A stretch of DNA of 54,740 bases, from the NCBI RefSeq assembly GCF_000721105.1, contig NZ_JOEV01000047.1, forward strand, positions 1 through 54,740, read 5' to 3'. The notes beneath the pieces are model-generated. The model worked only from the letters and a program-made list of their open reading frames with translations, was not told the origin of the DNA and did no database searches. The translations under genes and the position numbers were made by a program. Positions 25,669-33,398 of the stretch are shown here, in pieces; position 1 is the stretch's first letter; every line of letters starts with the position of its first letter. Source of the stretch: Streptomyces cellulosae (GTDB lineage Bacteria; Actinomycetota; Actinomycetes; Streptomycetales; Streptomycetaceae).

Positions 25669-26448
25669 TCAGACGCTCTGGGCCACGACCGGGTTACGCA
25701 GGACGCCGATGCCCTCGATCTCCACCTCGACCTCGTCCCCGGGACGGATCGGCCCGACACCGGACGGCGTTCCGGTCATGATCGCGTCTCCGGGCAGCAG
25801 CGTCAGATAGCGGCTCAGGTAGGCGACGAGGTCGGGCACCGCGAGCAGCAGGTCGGCCGTGCTCGCCGACTGCGCGACGGCGCCGTTCACCCGGGTCGTC
25901 AGCGACAGGTCCGAGGGGTCGAGTCCGGTGGCGATGACCGGTCCGAGAGGAGCGAACGTGTCCTGCCCCTTCCCGATCAGCAGCGTTCCGAACGCGCTTT
26001 CCCTGCGCTGGACGATACGGTCGCTGACGTCATTGCCACATGTGTAGCCGAGGATGTACTCATGGGCCTCGGAAGCCTTCACATGGCGGGCTTCCTTTCC
26101 GATGACGGCCACCAACTCGCCCTCGAAATGGATGATTTCACCGTCCGCCGGATAGACGATGGCATCGCCGGGCCCGACGACAGCGGTACTCGGCTTCATA
26201 AAACACACGGGAACTTCCGGGACGTCCCGGTCGGTCTCATCAACGTGTGCGGCGTAGTTGTAGGCGAACCCGAAGATCCGCGGCCTTTCGAGTGGCGGGA
26301 GAACGACCACGTCACCGACTTCGTCGACCTGCCCCGTTGGGGACATCCCGGTAAAGGGATCGCCTTCACATCTCATGATCCTGGAATCGCCGTCTTCGAA
26401 TTCTCCGTAGTGCCGCATACCGTCGACGGCATACCTGACGATCCTCAC
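25669..26448 (-). CDS. Fumarylacetoacetate hydrolase-family enzyme (HpcE/MhpD-like)
   Basis: 259 residues. FAH-family landmarks are all visible: FGFAYNYAAHVDE, KPSTAVVGPGDAI, the metal-binding Glu residues in HFEGELVAVIG, GYTCGNDVSDR with its Asp, GKGQDTFAPLGP, and MTGTPSGVGPIRPGDEV. Relatives hydrate, isomerise or decarboxylate the linear dienoates made by extradiol ring cleavage. That fits the extradiol dioxygenase at 30413. GGAGG lies 6 nt before the GTG at 26448, better than the upstream TTG. Operators at 26503 and 26573 lie in the divergent region shared with the LacI gene. Confidence 0.88.
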   Translation of the reverse strand: MRIVRYAVDGMRHYGEFEDGDSRIMRCEGDPFTGMSPTGQVDEVGDVVVLPPLERPRIFGFAYNYAAHVDETDRDVPEVPVCFMKPSTAVVGPGDAIVYPADGEIIHFEGELVAVIGKEARHVKASEAHEYILGYTCGNDVSDRIVQRRESAFGTLLIGKGQDTFAPLGPVIATGLDPSDLSLTTRVNGAVAQSASTADLLLAVPDLVAYLSRYLTLLPGDAIMTGTPSGVGPIRPGDEVEVEIEGIGVLRNPVVAQSV

Positions 26449-26502
26449 GGAAAACCTCCGCAACTAGGCAGCCGCGGGCGGCTGCAAGGGCCCCTCCAGT
26501 AG

Positions 26503-26516
26503 TGCTAACGTTAGCA
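26503..26516. promoter_or_regulatory. LacI-family operator 2 (perfect palindrome)
   Basis: TGCTAACGTTAGCA, fully symmetric. It is 55 bp upstream of the FAH start and 84 bp upstream of the LacI-type gene. Confidence 0.85.
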
Positions 26517-26572
26517 TGAGGTGGTGATCAACTCCGATGTCCCCGCCTTCCGACCGCGGAGCGCCATGGGAT

Positions 26573-26586
26573 TGCTATCGTTGGCA
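26573..26586. promoter_or_regulatory. LacI-family operator 3, just before the regulator start
   Basis: TGCTATCGTTGGCA, one base from symmetric consensus. It ends 13 bp before the regulator ATG at 26600, adjoining its ribosome binding site, which points to autoregulation. Confidence 0.75.
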
Positions 26587-26599
26587 CGCGGAAGGGCAG

Positions 26600-27670
26600 A
26601 TGGCACCGGATCAGTCGCCAGAGGGAGCCGCTTACGTGATCACGACCAGGGACATCGCCGAACGCCTCGGGGTCTCCGTCTCGACGGTCGGCCGGGCGCT
26701 CTCCGACGACCCCCGCATCAGCGAGGAGACCAAGTTCCGGGTCCGCCAGGCCGCGTCCGAAATGGGTTACGTGGGGAATCGTGCGGCGCGGATGATGCGG
26801 GGCGCGTCGAGCAATGTGGTCGCGTTGGTGATCCCGGACATCCGCAACAGCTTCTACTCGACCATCGCGCATCAACTGTCGAAGAACATGCAGGCCGAGG
26901 GCTTCCAGCTGATGCTCTCGGAGACCGACGACGACCGGATGGTGGAGCTGCGCCATCTGCGGGAACTGTCCGCCAACCGCGTCGCGGGCGTCATCATCGT
27001 GCCCACCGCGCGCCCGCACGGCGACTCCGTCAAGCTTCTGCGCACCCTGCCGCACCTGCAACTACTGCGCCGCCACCCCGCCCTCGGCTCCCAGTGGTTC
27101 GGCGTGGACGACCACGAGGCCCTGCGCCAGGCCACCGCCCACCTGGTGGAGCTGGGCCACACCCGCATCGCCTACATGGGCGGCCCCGAGGAGCTGCCCA
27201 CGGGCGCCGAGCGGCTGCGCGGATTCCGCGGCGCCCTGCGCGAAGGCGGCCTGCCGGACGACGCCGGACGCACAGAGCTGTGGCCCCCGTCGTCCGTGGA
27301 CCACGGCCGCCGGGCGACGCGCCGGCTGCTGGACGGACCGGACGCCCCCACGGCACTCGTCCTGGGCTCGACCCAGCTCACGTTGGGTGTGCTGGAGGAG
27401 TTGTCCGAGCAGGGCGTGAAGGTGCCCGGGGAGCTGTCCGTGGTGGGGTTCGGGGACGAACCGGGATTCTCCTGGTGGGGGCCGGGGCTCACCACGACCG
27501 GTCTGCCGATCCAGGAGATGGCCACCGGCTGCGCGCTGTGGCTGATGCGCCGCCTCAAGACCAAGCCGGACAACGACGGACCGTACACATCGGTCTCCCT
27601 CGGGTCGCTGGTCCTGCGCGGCAGCACGGCGCCCCCTGGCGCGGCGACGACGACCTCCGGGCGGGGCTGA
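26600..27670 (+). CDS. LacI-family repressor of the catabolic island
   Basis: 356 residues. The helix-turn-helix is TTRDIAERLGVSVSTVGRAL, followed by the hinge MGYVGNRAARMMRG. The sensor domain runs from NVVALVIPDIRNSFYSTIA to the typical C-terminal SLVLRGSTAPP. ATG 26600 has GGAAGGG upstream; GTG 26636 is an alternative that still keeps the DNA-binding domain. Five palindromes of one sequence type occur around this gene and its neighbours (23744, 26503, 26573, 28623, 28737), so it most likely controls the transporter, FAH, dehydrogenase-kinase-cupin and enolase-dioxygenase transcription units together. Confidence 0.92.
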   Translation: MAPDQSPEGAAYVITTRDIAERLGVSVSTVGRALSDDPRISEETKFRVRQAASEMGYVGNRAARMMRGASSNVVALVIPDIRNSFYSTIAHQLSKNMQAEGFQLMLSETDDDRMVELRHLRELSANRVAGVIIVPTARPHGDSVKLLRTLPHLQLLRRHPALGSQWFGVDDHEALRQATAHLVELGHTRIAYMGGPEELPTGAERLRGFRGALREGGLPDDAGRTELWPPSSVDHGRRATRRLLDGPDAPTALVLGSTQLTLGVLEELSEQGVKVPGELSVVGFGDEPGFSWWGPGLTTTGLPIQEMATGCALWLMRRLKTKPDNDGPYTSVSLGSLVLRGSTAPPGAATTTSGRG

Positions 27671-27811
27671 GGCACTGCCGGGCTCGGCCCCGATCCATGC
27701 GGTGGCTGCGCTGCCGGTCCATGGGTCGAGGGGACGGATCCGGCCCGACTCCCCGATTCATGGACCGGCTCCCCCACCCGGCTACTCGATCTGCCTGCAA
27801 GCTCGCACGCA

Positions 27812-27860
27812 CGAAGCGAAGGGCGCTCGGAGCGCATCGCTCCGGGCGCCCTTCGCTTCG
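27812..27860. terminator. Hairpin between the LacI gene and the FMN reductase pseudogene
   Basis: Arms CGAAGCGAAGGGCGC and GCGCCCTTCGCTTCG (15 bp, perfect) plus an inner CGGAGC/GCTCCG stem, with one T/G mismatch between. It serves convergent genes on both sides. Immediately after it are several copies of a 9-bp motif like CCGGTCACG (27861-27900). Confidence 0.8.
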
Positions 27861-27917
27861 CCGGTCACGCCGGTCACGCTGGTCACTTCGGTCAAGCCGG
27901 TTCACGTCAGTACGTCA

Positions 27918-28510
27918 TCAGTACGTTCCGCCACGCAACCCGCGCATGACGCCGGCGGTACGGGCGAGTTCGTCGAGCACCTGCTCGGCGGCGGTCTCGT
28001 GTATCTTGCCGGGCCGGAAGACGCCGTCCGCGACGACTTCGTTGACGAACGGAATGCTCACGGTCGGGCCGATCGGCAGCATCCTGAGGTTCGCCACCAC
28101 CTGCTTGGCCATCTGCACCGCCCGGGTGCCCGCCGATACCCCTCCGTAGCTGACGAACGCGGCGGGCTTGTGCTGCCACTCCACGACGAGGTAGTCCCAA
28201 GCGTTTTTCAGCGGGCCGGGAAGCCGCCGTTGTACTCCGGGGTGACGAAGACGAACGCGTCCGACGCGTCAACGATCCGGCTCCACTCCACGGTATGGCT
28301 CCTGGTGTACTGCCGCAGTGCCGGCGGGTGCGGCTCGTCGTAGAACGGCAGAGCCAGTTCGCGCAGATCGACGAGGTGCGACTCGAACCCGTCGTATTCC
28401 GCGGCCCTGGCGGTGAACCAGTCCGCGACGGATCTGCCCACGCGTCCGGGACGTGTGCTGGCGACAACAGTGGTGAGGGTCATCGGCGTCGCCGAGGGCT
28501 CGGATGCCAT
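27918..28510 (-). pseudogene. NAD(P)H-dependent FMN reductase with a one-base frameshift
   Basis: The N-terminal frame (TLTTVVASTRPGRVGRSVAD, flavodoxin-like phosphate loop) runs to FVTPEYNGGFPA and then hits TGA. The expected continuation (LKNAWDYLVVEWQHKPAAF, then SYGGVSAGTRAVQMAKQV) is in the next frame and open to the end at 27918. Loss of one C near 28212 explains this fully. With the base restored, the protein would be about 197 residues, normal for the family. Such enzymes supply reduced flavin or reduce quinones. I cannot exclude a sequencing error, because nothing else in the gene is damaged. Confidence 0.8.
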
Positions 28511-28622
28511 AAGGGGCTCACTAACGGTCCGGTCCGGCGGACCCGCGCCCGTCTGTGCTGTCCGTCCGTCCAGAAGGAGTGCGGGTCCGCCGGAGTATCC
28601 GTTGCCGGGGCGCGACGGATTA

Positions 28623-28636
28623 TGCGAACGATAGCA
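28623..28636. promoter_or_regulatory. LacI-family operator 4
   Basis: TGCGAACGATAGCA, one substitution from the consensus. It lies 113 bp upstream of the FMN reductase start in the region shared with the divergent enolase-like gene. Confidence 0.75.
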
Positions 28637-28705
28637 CTCAGCCGAAGGTGAACCCATGCCGCGAGAGCAATCAACGGTCACAACGAACCTGATACAGCCT
28701 GCCCC

Positions 28706-28734
28706 TTGACAGGACCGTCGACTCTTCGCAGGAT
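28706..28734 (+). promoter_or_regulatory. Promoter of the enolase-dioxygenase operon
   Basis: TTGACA at 28706-28711 is followed after 17 bp by CAGGAT at 28729-28734, a good match for a housekeeping-sigma promoter. Operator 5 begins 3 bp after the -10 box, which is a classic position for repression. Confidence 0.65.
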
Positions 28735-28736
28735 TG

Positions 28737-28750
28737 CGCTATCGTTAGCA
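28737..28750. promoter_or_regulatory. LacI-family operator 5, overlapping the start region of the enolase promoter
   Basis: CGCTATCGTTAGCA, one base from the consensus. It covers the expected transcription start of the promoter at 28706-28734. About 290 bp of leader (28751-29039) without a supported gene separates it from the enolase-like start. Confidence 0.8.
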
Positions 28751-29039
28751 TTTATTGGTCGTGATGGTCGGGCGGGCAACCCTCGTGATCGCCCTGCGCC
28801 CCTGATTCCATCGCCGACCGCGCCTGGACCACGAAGAGAGCCGTACGGCGCTTCTCCCACGTCCGGCGTCGCGCTACCGGTCCGGGTGCCGCGCACCGTG
28901 GGGTCAGACCTCTCCCGCTGCCGGTCGGCAAGGGTTCCTCCCTTCGCCTCCTGCCGCGGGAACCCGCCCCGCCGCGGCAGGCACGGACACCGGCACCGCC
29001 TCCCGCTCATCGTCCCGAACTCCGAAAGGTCGCACTGTC

Positions 29040-30350
29040 ATGACAGACACGCGGATCGCCAAGCTCCACGGTCGCAGGGTGTGGGACTCACGCGGCCGGC
29101 CGACCGTCGAGGTCGAGGTCCACCTCGCGGACGGCGCGATCGGGCGGGCCATCGCACCCGCGGGGGCCTCGACGGGGCAGGGCGAGGCGCTCGACCTGCG
29201 CGACGGCGGCGACCGCTTCGGCGGACTCGACGTCCGGCGCGCGGTGGCGTCGGTCAACCGCGAGATCGCGCCCGCTCTGCTAGACCTCGACGCGGCCGAC
29301 CAGGAGGCCGTCGACCGCCTTCTGGTGGACCTGGACGGAACCCCCGACCGCGGCCGTCTCGGCGGCAACGCGATCGTGGCCACGTCCATGGCGGTTTTGC
29401 ACGCGGGCGCCGCTTCGGCGGAGGTACCACTGTGGCAGCGCCTGGCGGGCGGGCGGCCGGTCCGCATCCCGTTGCCGGAGATCCAGATCTTCGGCGGCGG
29501 CGCCCACGCGGACCGCCGCGTCGACGTCCAGGACTTCATGGTGGTCTGCCCCGCGGCGGGGAGCTTCTCCGAGGCACTGGACTGGACGGCGGAGATCTAC
29601 CGGGCGGCCGGGAGTCTGATGCGCGCCGCCGGCAAGGCCCAGGGCGTCGCCGACGAGGGCGGCTTCTGGCCCGCCTTCGACTCCAACGAGGAAGCACTGG
29701 AGACGCTGAGCCTCGCCATCGAGAGCGCGGGGTTCGCCCCCGCCACCCAGGTCGGCATCTCTCTGGACGTCGCGGCCTCGCAGTTCGGCAGTGCCGGCAA
29801 GTACACCCTGGCCCTGGACGACCGCACCCTGGACACCGAGGCGCTGATCGACATGCTGGGCGGCTGGATCAGGCAGTACCCGATCCTGTCCGTCGAGGAC
29901 CCGGTGGGCGAGGACGACCACGACGGAATGCTGGAGTTCACCCGGCGCCACGGCCGCCACTGCCAGGTGATCGGGGACGACTACCTCGTCACGAACGCCG
30001 AACGGGTGGAGGCCGCGGCCACCGGCGGAGCGGTGAACGCCGTCCTCATCAAGCCGAACCAGGCAGGCACGGTCACGGAGGCGTTCCAGGCCCTGCGGGC
30101 CGGTAAGGAGGCCGGCTTCGGCACGATCGTCTCGGCCCGTTCCGGGGAGACCGAGGACATCACCATCGCCCATCTGAGCGTCGGCTGGGACGCCGGCCAG
30201 CTGAAGGTGGGATCCTTCACCCGCTCCGAGCGCATGGCGAAGTGGAACGAGGTCCTGCGCATCGAGGAGTCCCTCGGTGATTCTGCGGAATTCAGCGGCT
30301 GGTCCGCATTCCCGTTCGCCGATCCCACGTCCCTTGCGTCCAGGCCCTGA
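29040..30350 (+). CDS. Enolase paralogue with altered active site
   Basis: 436 residues, clearly enolase family over its whole length: WDSRGRPTVEVEVHLADG, PAGASTGQGEALDLRDG, GGGAHAD, GVADEGGFWPAF, SLDVAASQF, SVEDPVGEDD, IGDDYLVTN, LIKPNQAGT, KVGSFTRSERMAKWNEVLRI. The magnesium ligands (Asp, Glu, Asp) and both catalytic Lys are kept. Two active-site positions differ from glycolytic enolase. The His of SHRSGE is Ala366 (SARSGE), and the Glu of DIQEFM is Asp165 (DVQDFM). It heads an operon with an extradiol dioxygenase, a CMD protein and an MDR dehydrogenase, under a LacI-type operator. It is therefore unlikely to be the glycolytic copy and may dehydrate a related hydroxyacid or its phosphate. 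Confidence 0.88.
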   Translation: MTDTRIAKLHGRRVWDSRGRPTVEVEVHLADGAIGRAIAPAGASTGQGEALDLRDGGDRFGGLDVRRAVASVNREIAPALLDLDAADQEAVDRLLVDLDGTPDRGRLGGNAIVATSMAVLHAGAASAEVPLWQRLAGGRPVRIPLPEIQIFGGGAHADRRVDVQDFMVVCPAAGSFSEALDWTAEIYRAAGSLMRAAGKAQGVADEGGFWPAFDSNEEALETLSLAIESAGFAPATQVGISLDVAASQFGSAGKYTLALDDRTLDTEALIDMLGGWIRQYPILSVEDPVGEDDHDGMLEFTRRHGRHCQVIGDDYLVTNAERVEAAATGGAVNAVLIKPNQAGTVTEAFQALRAGKEAGFGTIVSARSGETEDITIAHLSVGWDAGQLKVGSFTRSERMAKWNEVLRIEESLGDSAEFSGWSAFPFADPTSLASRP

Positions 30351-30412
30351 ATCTGCTTCGGAGCATTAAAGTCATTCGAATTCCAAAAGCCGATCCGAGT
30401 ACGGAGACCAGC

Positions 30413-31417
30413 ATGCTGCCACCCGTCAATCTGCGCCCGAGTTTCAACATCACCCGCTCCAGTCACGTCCGTCTCACGGTCGCCGATCTGGCCGAGAGCC
30501 GGAACTTCTACGTGAACGCGCTGGGCCTCGTCGTCAGCGACGAGGACGAACGCACCTGCTATCTCCGCGGCCTGGCCGAGGCGTGCCACCACAGCCTCGT
30601 GCTGGAGCTGGACGAGGAGGGGGCCGGATCGTGCAGGCGGGTCGGCTACCGGGTCTTCTTCGACGAGGACCTGGATCTCGCGTACGCCTGGTTCCGTGAG
30701 CGAGGGCTGCCCGCCGAGTGGGTCGACGCCCCGTACCAGGGCCGCACCCTGCACGTCGGCGACCCCATCGGCACCCCGCTCGAACTGTGCGCGCACATGG
30801 AGACCCGGCCTCGGCTGCACATCGACTTCGCGTCCTACAAGGGCGCCCACGCGCAGCGGCTGGACCACTACCAGATCTTCGCGCCCGACACCTACGAGCT
30901 GTGCGCCTTCTACAGCGAGCTCGGCTTCCGCAACTCGGAGTACCTGGAGCACGGCGACAAACTGCTGGGCGCCTTCATGTACCGCAAGGGCACCTGCCTG
31001 GACCTGGCGATCGTCGAGAACACCGGGCCCGCCCTGCACCACTTCGCCTACACCGTCTCCGAGAGCCGCGACATCTTCACTGCCTGCGACTGGGCGGGCA
31101 TCCTCGGCTACGGCGACGGGGTGGAGCGCGGCCCCGGCCGGCACGGGCCGGGCGGAATGCTCTTCGTCTACCTCCGCGACCCCGACGGGCACCGGGTGGA
31201 GGTCTTCAACAGCCACTACCAGACGATCGACACCGAGATCGAGCCCGTCCGCTGGGACGCGGCGTCACTGAGCACCAACGCCCGCTGGGGTCTGCCGGCC
31301 CTGGAGAAGTGGTACTTCGAGGCGTCGCCCTTCCTCGGCGCGCCGCTGATCCCGCCGGCCGAGCTGCCGAAGCCGATGTCACTCGAACGTTTCCTGCTGG
31401 AGCAGTCAGCCCCCTGA
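30413..31417 (+). CDS. Extradiol ring-cleavage dioxygenase (homoprotocatechuate 2,3-dioxygenase-like)
   Basis: 334 residues, two vicinal-oxygen-chelate domains. The first opens SSHVRLTVADLAESRNFYVN. Iron ligands of the type I extradiol family are visible in the second domain: His of RLDHYQIFAPD, His of ALHHFAYTVSES, and Glu of HRVEVFNSHY, with GPGRHGPGG before it. The arrangement and flanks closely match the homoprotocatechuate 2,3-dioxygenase/MndD group. It would open a catechol ring next to a hydroxyl, giving a semialdehyde for the downstream FAH-family enzyme. CGGAGACC precedes the ATG. Second gene of the operon, 62 bp after the enolase paralogue. Confidence 0.9.
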   Translation: MLPPVNLRPSFNITRSSHVRLTVADLAESRNFYVNALGLVVSDEDERTCYLRGLAEACHHSLVLELDEEGAGSCRRVGYRVFFDEDLDLAYAWFRERGLPAEWVDAPYQGRTLHVGDPIGTPLELCAHMETRPRLHIDFASYKGAHAQRLDHYQIFAPDTYELCAFYSELGFRNSEYLEHGDKLLGAFMYRKGTCLDLAIVENTGPALHHFAYTVSESRDIFTACDWAGILGYGDGVERGPGRHGPGGMLFVYLRDPDGHRVEVFNSHYQTIDTEIEPVRWDAASLSTNARWGLPALEKWYFEASPFLGAPLIPPAELPKPMSLERFLLEQSAP

Positions 31418-31459
31418 CCCGGCCCGGCCCTTCACCCCCACGTCATCCGAGGAGACACC

Positions 31460-32011
31460 ATGGCACGAGTGCCCTACCTGAACCGCGAGGACGCGGACCC
31501 GGCACAGAAGCCCCTGTACGACCGGCTGGAAGCCGAACGCAAGGTACCGACGGCGAACATCTTCCTCGCCCTGGCGGGCGCGCCGGCCCAGTTGGACGCC
31601 TTCCTGACCTACGCCAACTCGCTGCGCGCCGCCGACCTCAGCCCCCGCTTGCGAGAACTGGCGATCCTGACCGTCGGACACGCGACCCGGTCCGCGTACG
31701 AGGTCGCGCACCACCAGTCGCACGGGCTGAAGGCCGGGCTCACCGAGGAACAGCTCGCGGCGGTGCCCGACTTCGAGTCCTCGGGCCTGTTCGACGACAC
31801 GGAGAAGGCGGTGATGCGCCTCGCCGAGGAGTCCACGCTCCGGGTCGACGTCTCCGAGCAGACCTGGCGGGCCGCCGCCGACCTGCTGACGGACCGGCAG
31901 ATGGTCGAACTGTCCTTGTCCATCGCCTGGTACAACTCCGGCGTCCGCATCATGGGTCTGCTGGACATCGACCTCGAAGAGAACTACCCGAATCCCTTCC
32001 CGGAATCCTAA
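31460..32011 (+). CDS. Carboxymuconolactone decarboxylase-family protein
   Basis: 183 residues, all-helical AhpD/CMD fold. The region RLRELAILTVGHATRSAYEVAHHQ is the family core. The CxxC redox pair of AhpD-type members is missing (SAYEVAHH instead), so a decarboxylase or isomerase-like role is likelier than peroxidase activity. GAGGAGACACC precedes the ATG. It sits 42 bp after the dioxygenase gene and is probably co-transcribed with it. Substrate is unknown; ring-cleavage products are the obvious candidates. Confidence 0.85.
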   Translation: MARVPYLNREDADPAQKPLYDRLEAERKVPTANIFLALAGAPAQLDAFLTYANSLRAADLSPRLRELAILTVGHATRSAYEVAHHQSHGLKAGLTEEQLAAVPDFESSGLFDDTEKAVMRLAEESTLRVDVSEQTWRAAADLLTDRQMVELSLSIAWYNSGVRIMGLLDIDLEENYPNPFPES

Positions 32012-32141
32012 AACTCGGCGCCGTAAAGGCCCTCGATATGTGAGAAGTGACAGCCGAGCCGCCGGTCCGCCGCCTCGGTCGCCGAAAAGTTTCCTCCGCC
32101 CCCCCGACCGTCGGGACGGAGTATTTCCAAGGAGTATTTCG

Positions 32142-33248
32142 ATGGCGAAAATGCTCGCTGCACGACTGCACGCGCTCGGTGAGCCGATGTCGATCGACAG
32201 TATCGACGTGCCCACCCCGCGGGCGACCGATGTGCTGGTGCGGGTCAAGGCGTGCGGGATCGTGCCGAACATGGCGAACGTGATCAACAACTGGCCCACC
32301 TGGTTCCCGCACCAGCCGCTGCCCAGGTTCCCCGCGATCTTCGGTCTGGACGCCGCGGGTGTGGTCGAGGCGGTCGGCGAGGCAGTGCTGCACACCAGGC
32401 CCGGCGACCGGGTGTACGTCAACCCGCTGCGCGGGTGCGGCAGTTGTCAGGTGTGCCGGGGCGGTGAACTGAGCCGCTGCCGCTACTTCACACTGAACGG
32501 CTACTTCAGCACCTCCCGCGACGGCCAGCGGATCTTCGACCTGTATCCGTACGGCGGTTTCTCGCAGTACATGACCGCACCCCAGTCCTCGATCGTCAAC
32601 CTCCCCGACAACATGACGTTCGAGCAGGCCGGCAAGCTCGGCTACATCGGCACGTCCTACGGCGCCCTCAGGAACGCCGCGGCCGGCCCCGGCCAGGTCG
32701 CGCTGATCGACGGGGTCACGGGCACCCTCGGTGTCGCGTCGACCCTGCTCGCGCTCGCCTCCGGCGCCTCCCGGGTCCTCGGGACCGGCCGCAACGAGGA
32801 ACTCCTCAAGCGAGTCCGGGAACTGGACCCGGAGCGGATCGAGGTCCTGCGGCTCGGCGACGGCTCGACGGGTGAGTGGGCCAAGTCCCGCACCGGCGGC
32901 GAGGGCGCGGACTACGTGATCAGCGCGCTGGGCGCCAAGGCGCCGGTGGAGACGATGCTCGACTCCATGCAGGGCGTCCGCCGCGGCGGCAGGGTCGTCA
33001 ACGTCGGCGGCGTCGCCGACCGGCTGCCCGTGGACGTGAAGTGGCTCATGGACGAACAGGTGCAGCTGATCGGCTCCAACTGGTTCTCCACCGCGCAGGG
33101 GCAGGAACTCGCCGACATGGTGGCCACCGGCGCCCTGGACCTGTCGTACCTGCAGACCAAGCCCTTCCCGCTGGCCAGGGTCAACGAGGCGATCTCGGGA
33201 CTCGAGGACCGCGACGGCGGATTCAGCAACTACGTCGTCATTCCCTGA
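32142..33248 (+). CDS. Alcohol dehydrogenase-like MDR protein with altered catalytic zinc site
   Basis: 368 residues. The structural zinc motif is intact (RGCGSCQVCRGGELSRC), and the nucleotide-binding part is ALIDGVTGTLGVASTLLALA. The catalytic zinc site is not: where relatives have GHE, this protein has FGLDAAGVVE. The first Cys is in ACGIVPNMANV instead of CG(T/S)D. It may therefore be a zinc-poor or substrate-shifted reductase. AAGGAG lies 8 nt before the ATG. It is the last gene of the enolase-dioxygenase operon (130 bp after the CMD gene) and may oxidise or reduce a pathway aldehyde or alcohol. Confidence 0.85.
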   Translation: MAKMLAARLHALGEPMSIDSIDVPTPRATDVLVRVKACGIVPNMANVINNWPTWFPHQPLPRFPAIFGLDAAGVVEAVGEAVLHTRPGDRVYVNPLRGCGSCQVCRGGELSRCRYFTLNGYFSTSRDGQRIFDLYPYGGFSQYMTAPQSSIVNLPDNMTFEQAGKLGYIGTSYGALRNAAAGPGQVALIDGVTGTLGVASTLLALASGASRVLGTGRNEELLKRVRELDPERIEVLRLGDGSTGEWAKSRTGGEGADYVISALGAKAPVETMLDSMQGVRRGGRVVNVGGVADRLPVDVKWLMDEQVQLIGSNWFSTAQGQELADMVATGALDLSYLQTKPFPLARVNEAISGLEDRDGGFSNYVVIP

Positions 33249-33398
33249 ACCGCCACCGGCCATGCTGCCGACGGCCTCTACCCCACACTCACCCCGCGGC
33301 GATCCTGTTCTGCCCTGACGAGCGCCGCGGGGTGTGCCCACCACAGGCCCTACACAGCCCGTTCTCCCTCGGAACGGGCCAGCGGGATGGAGGAGCCG

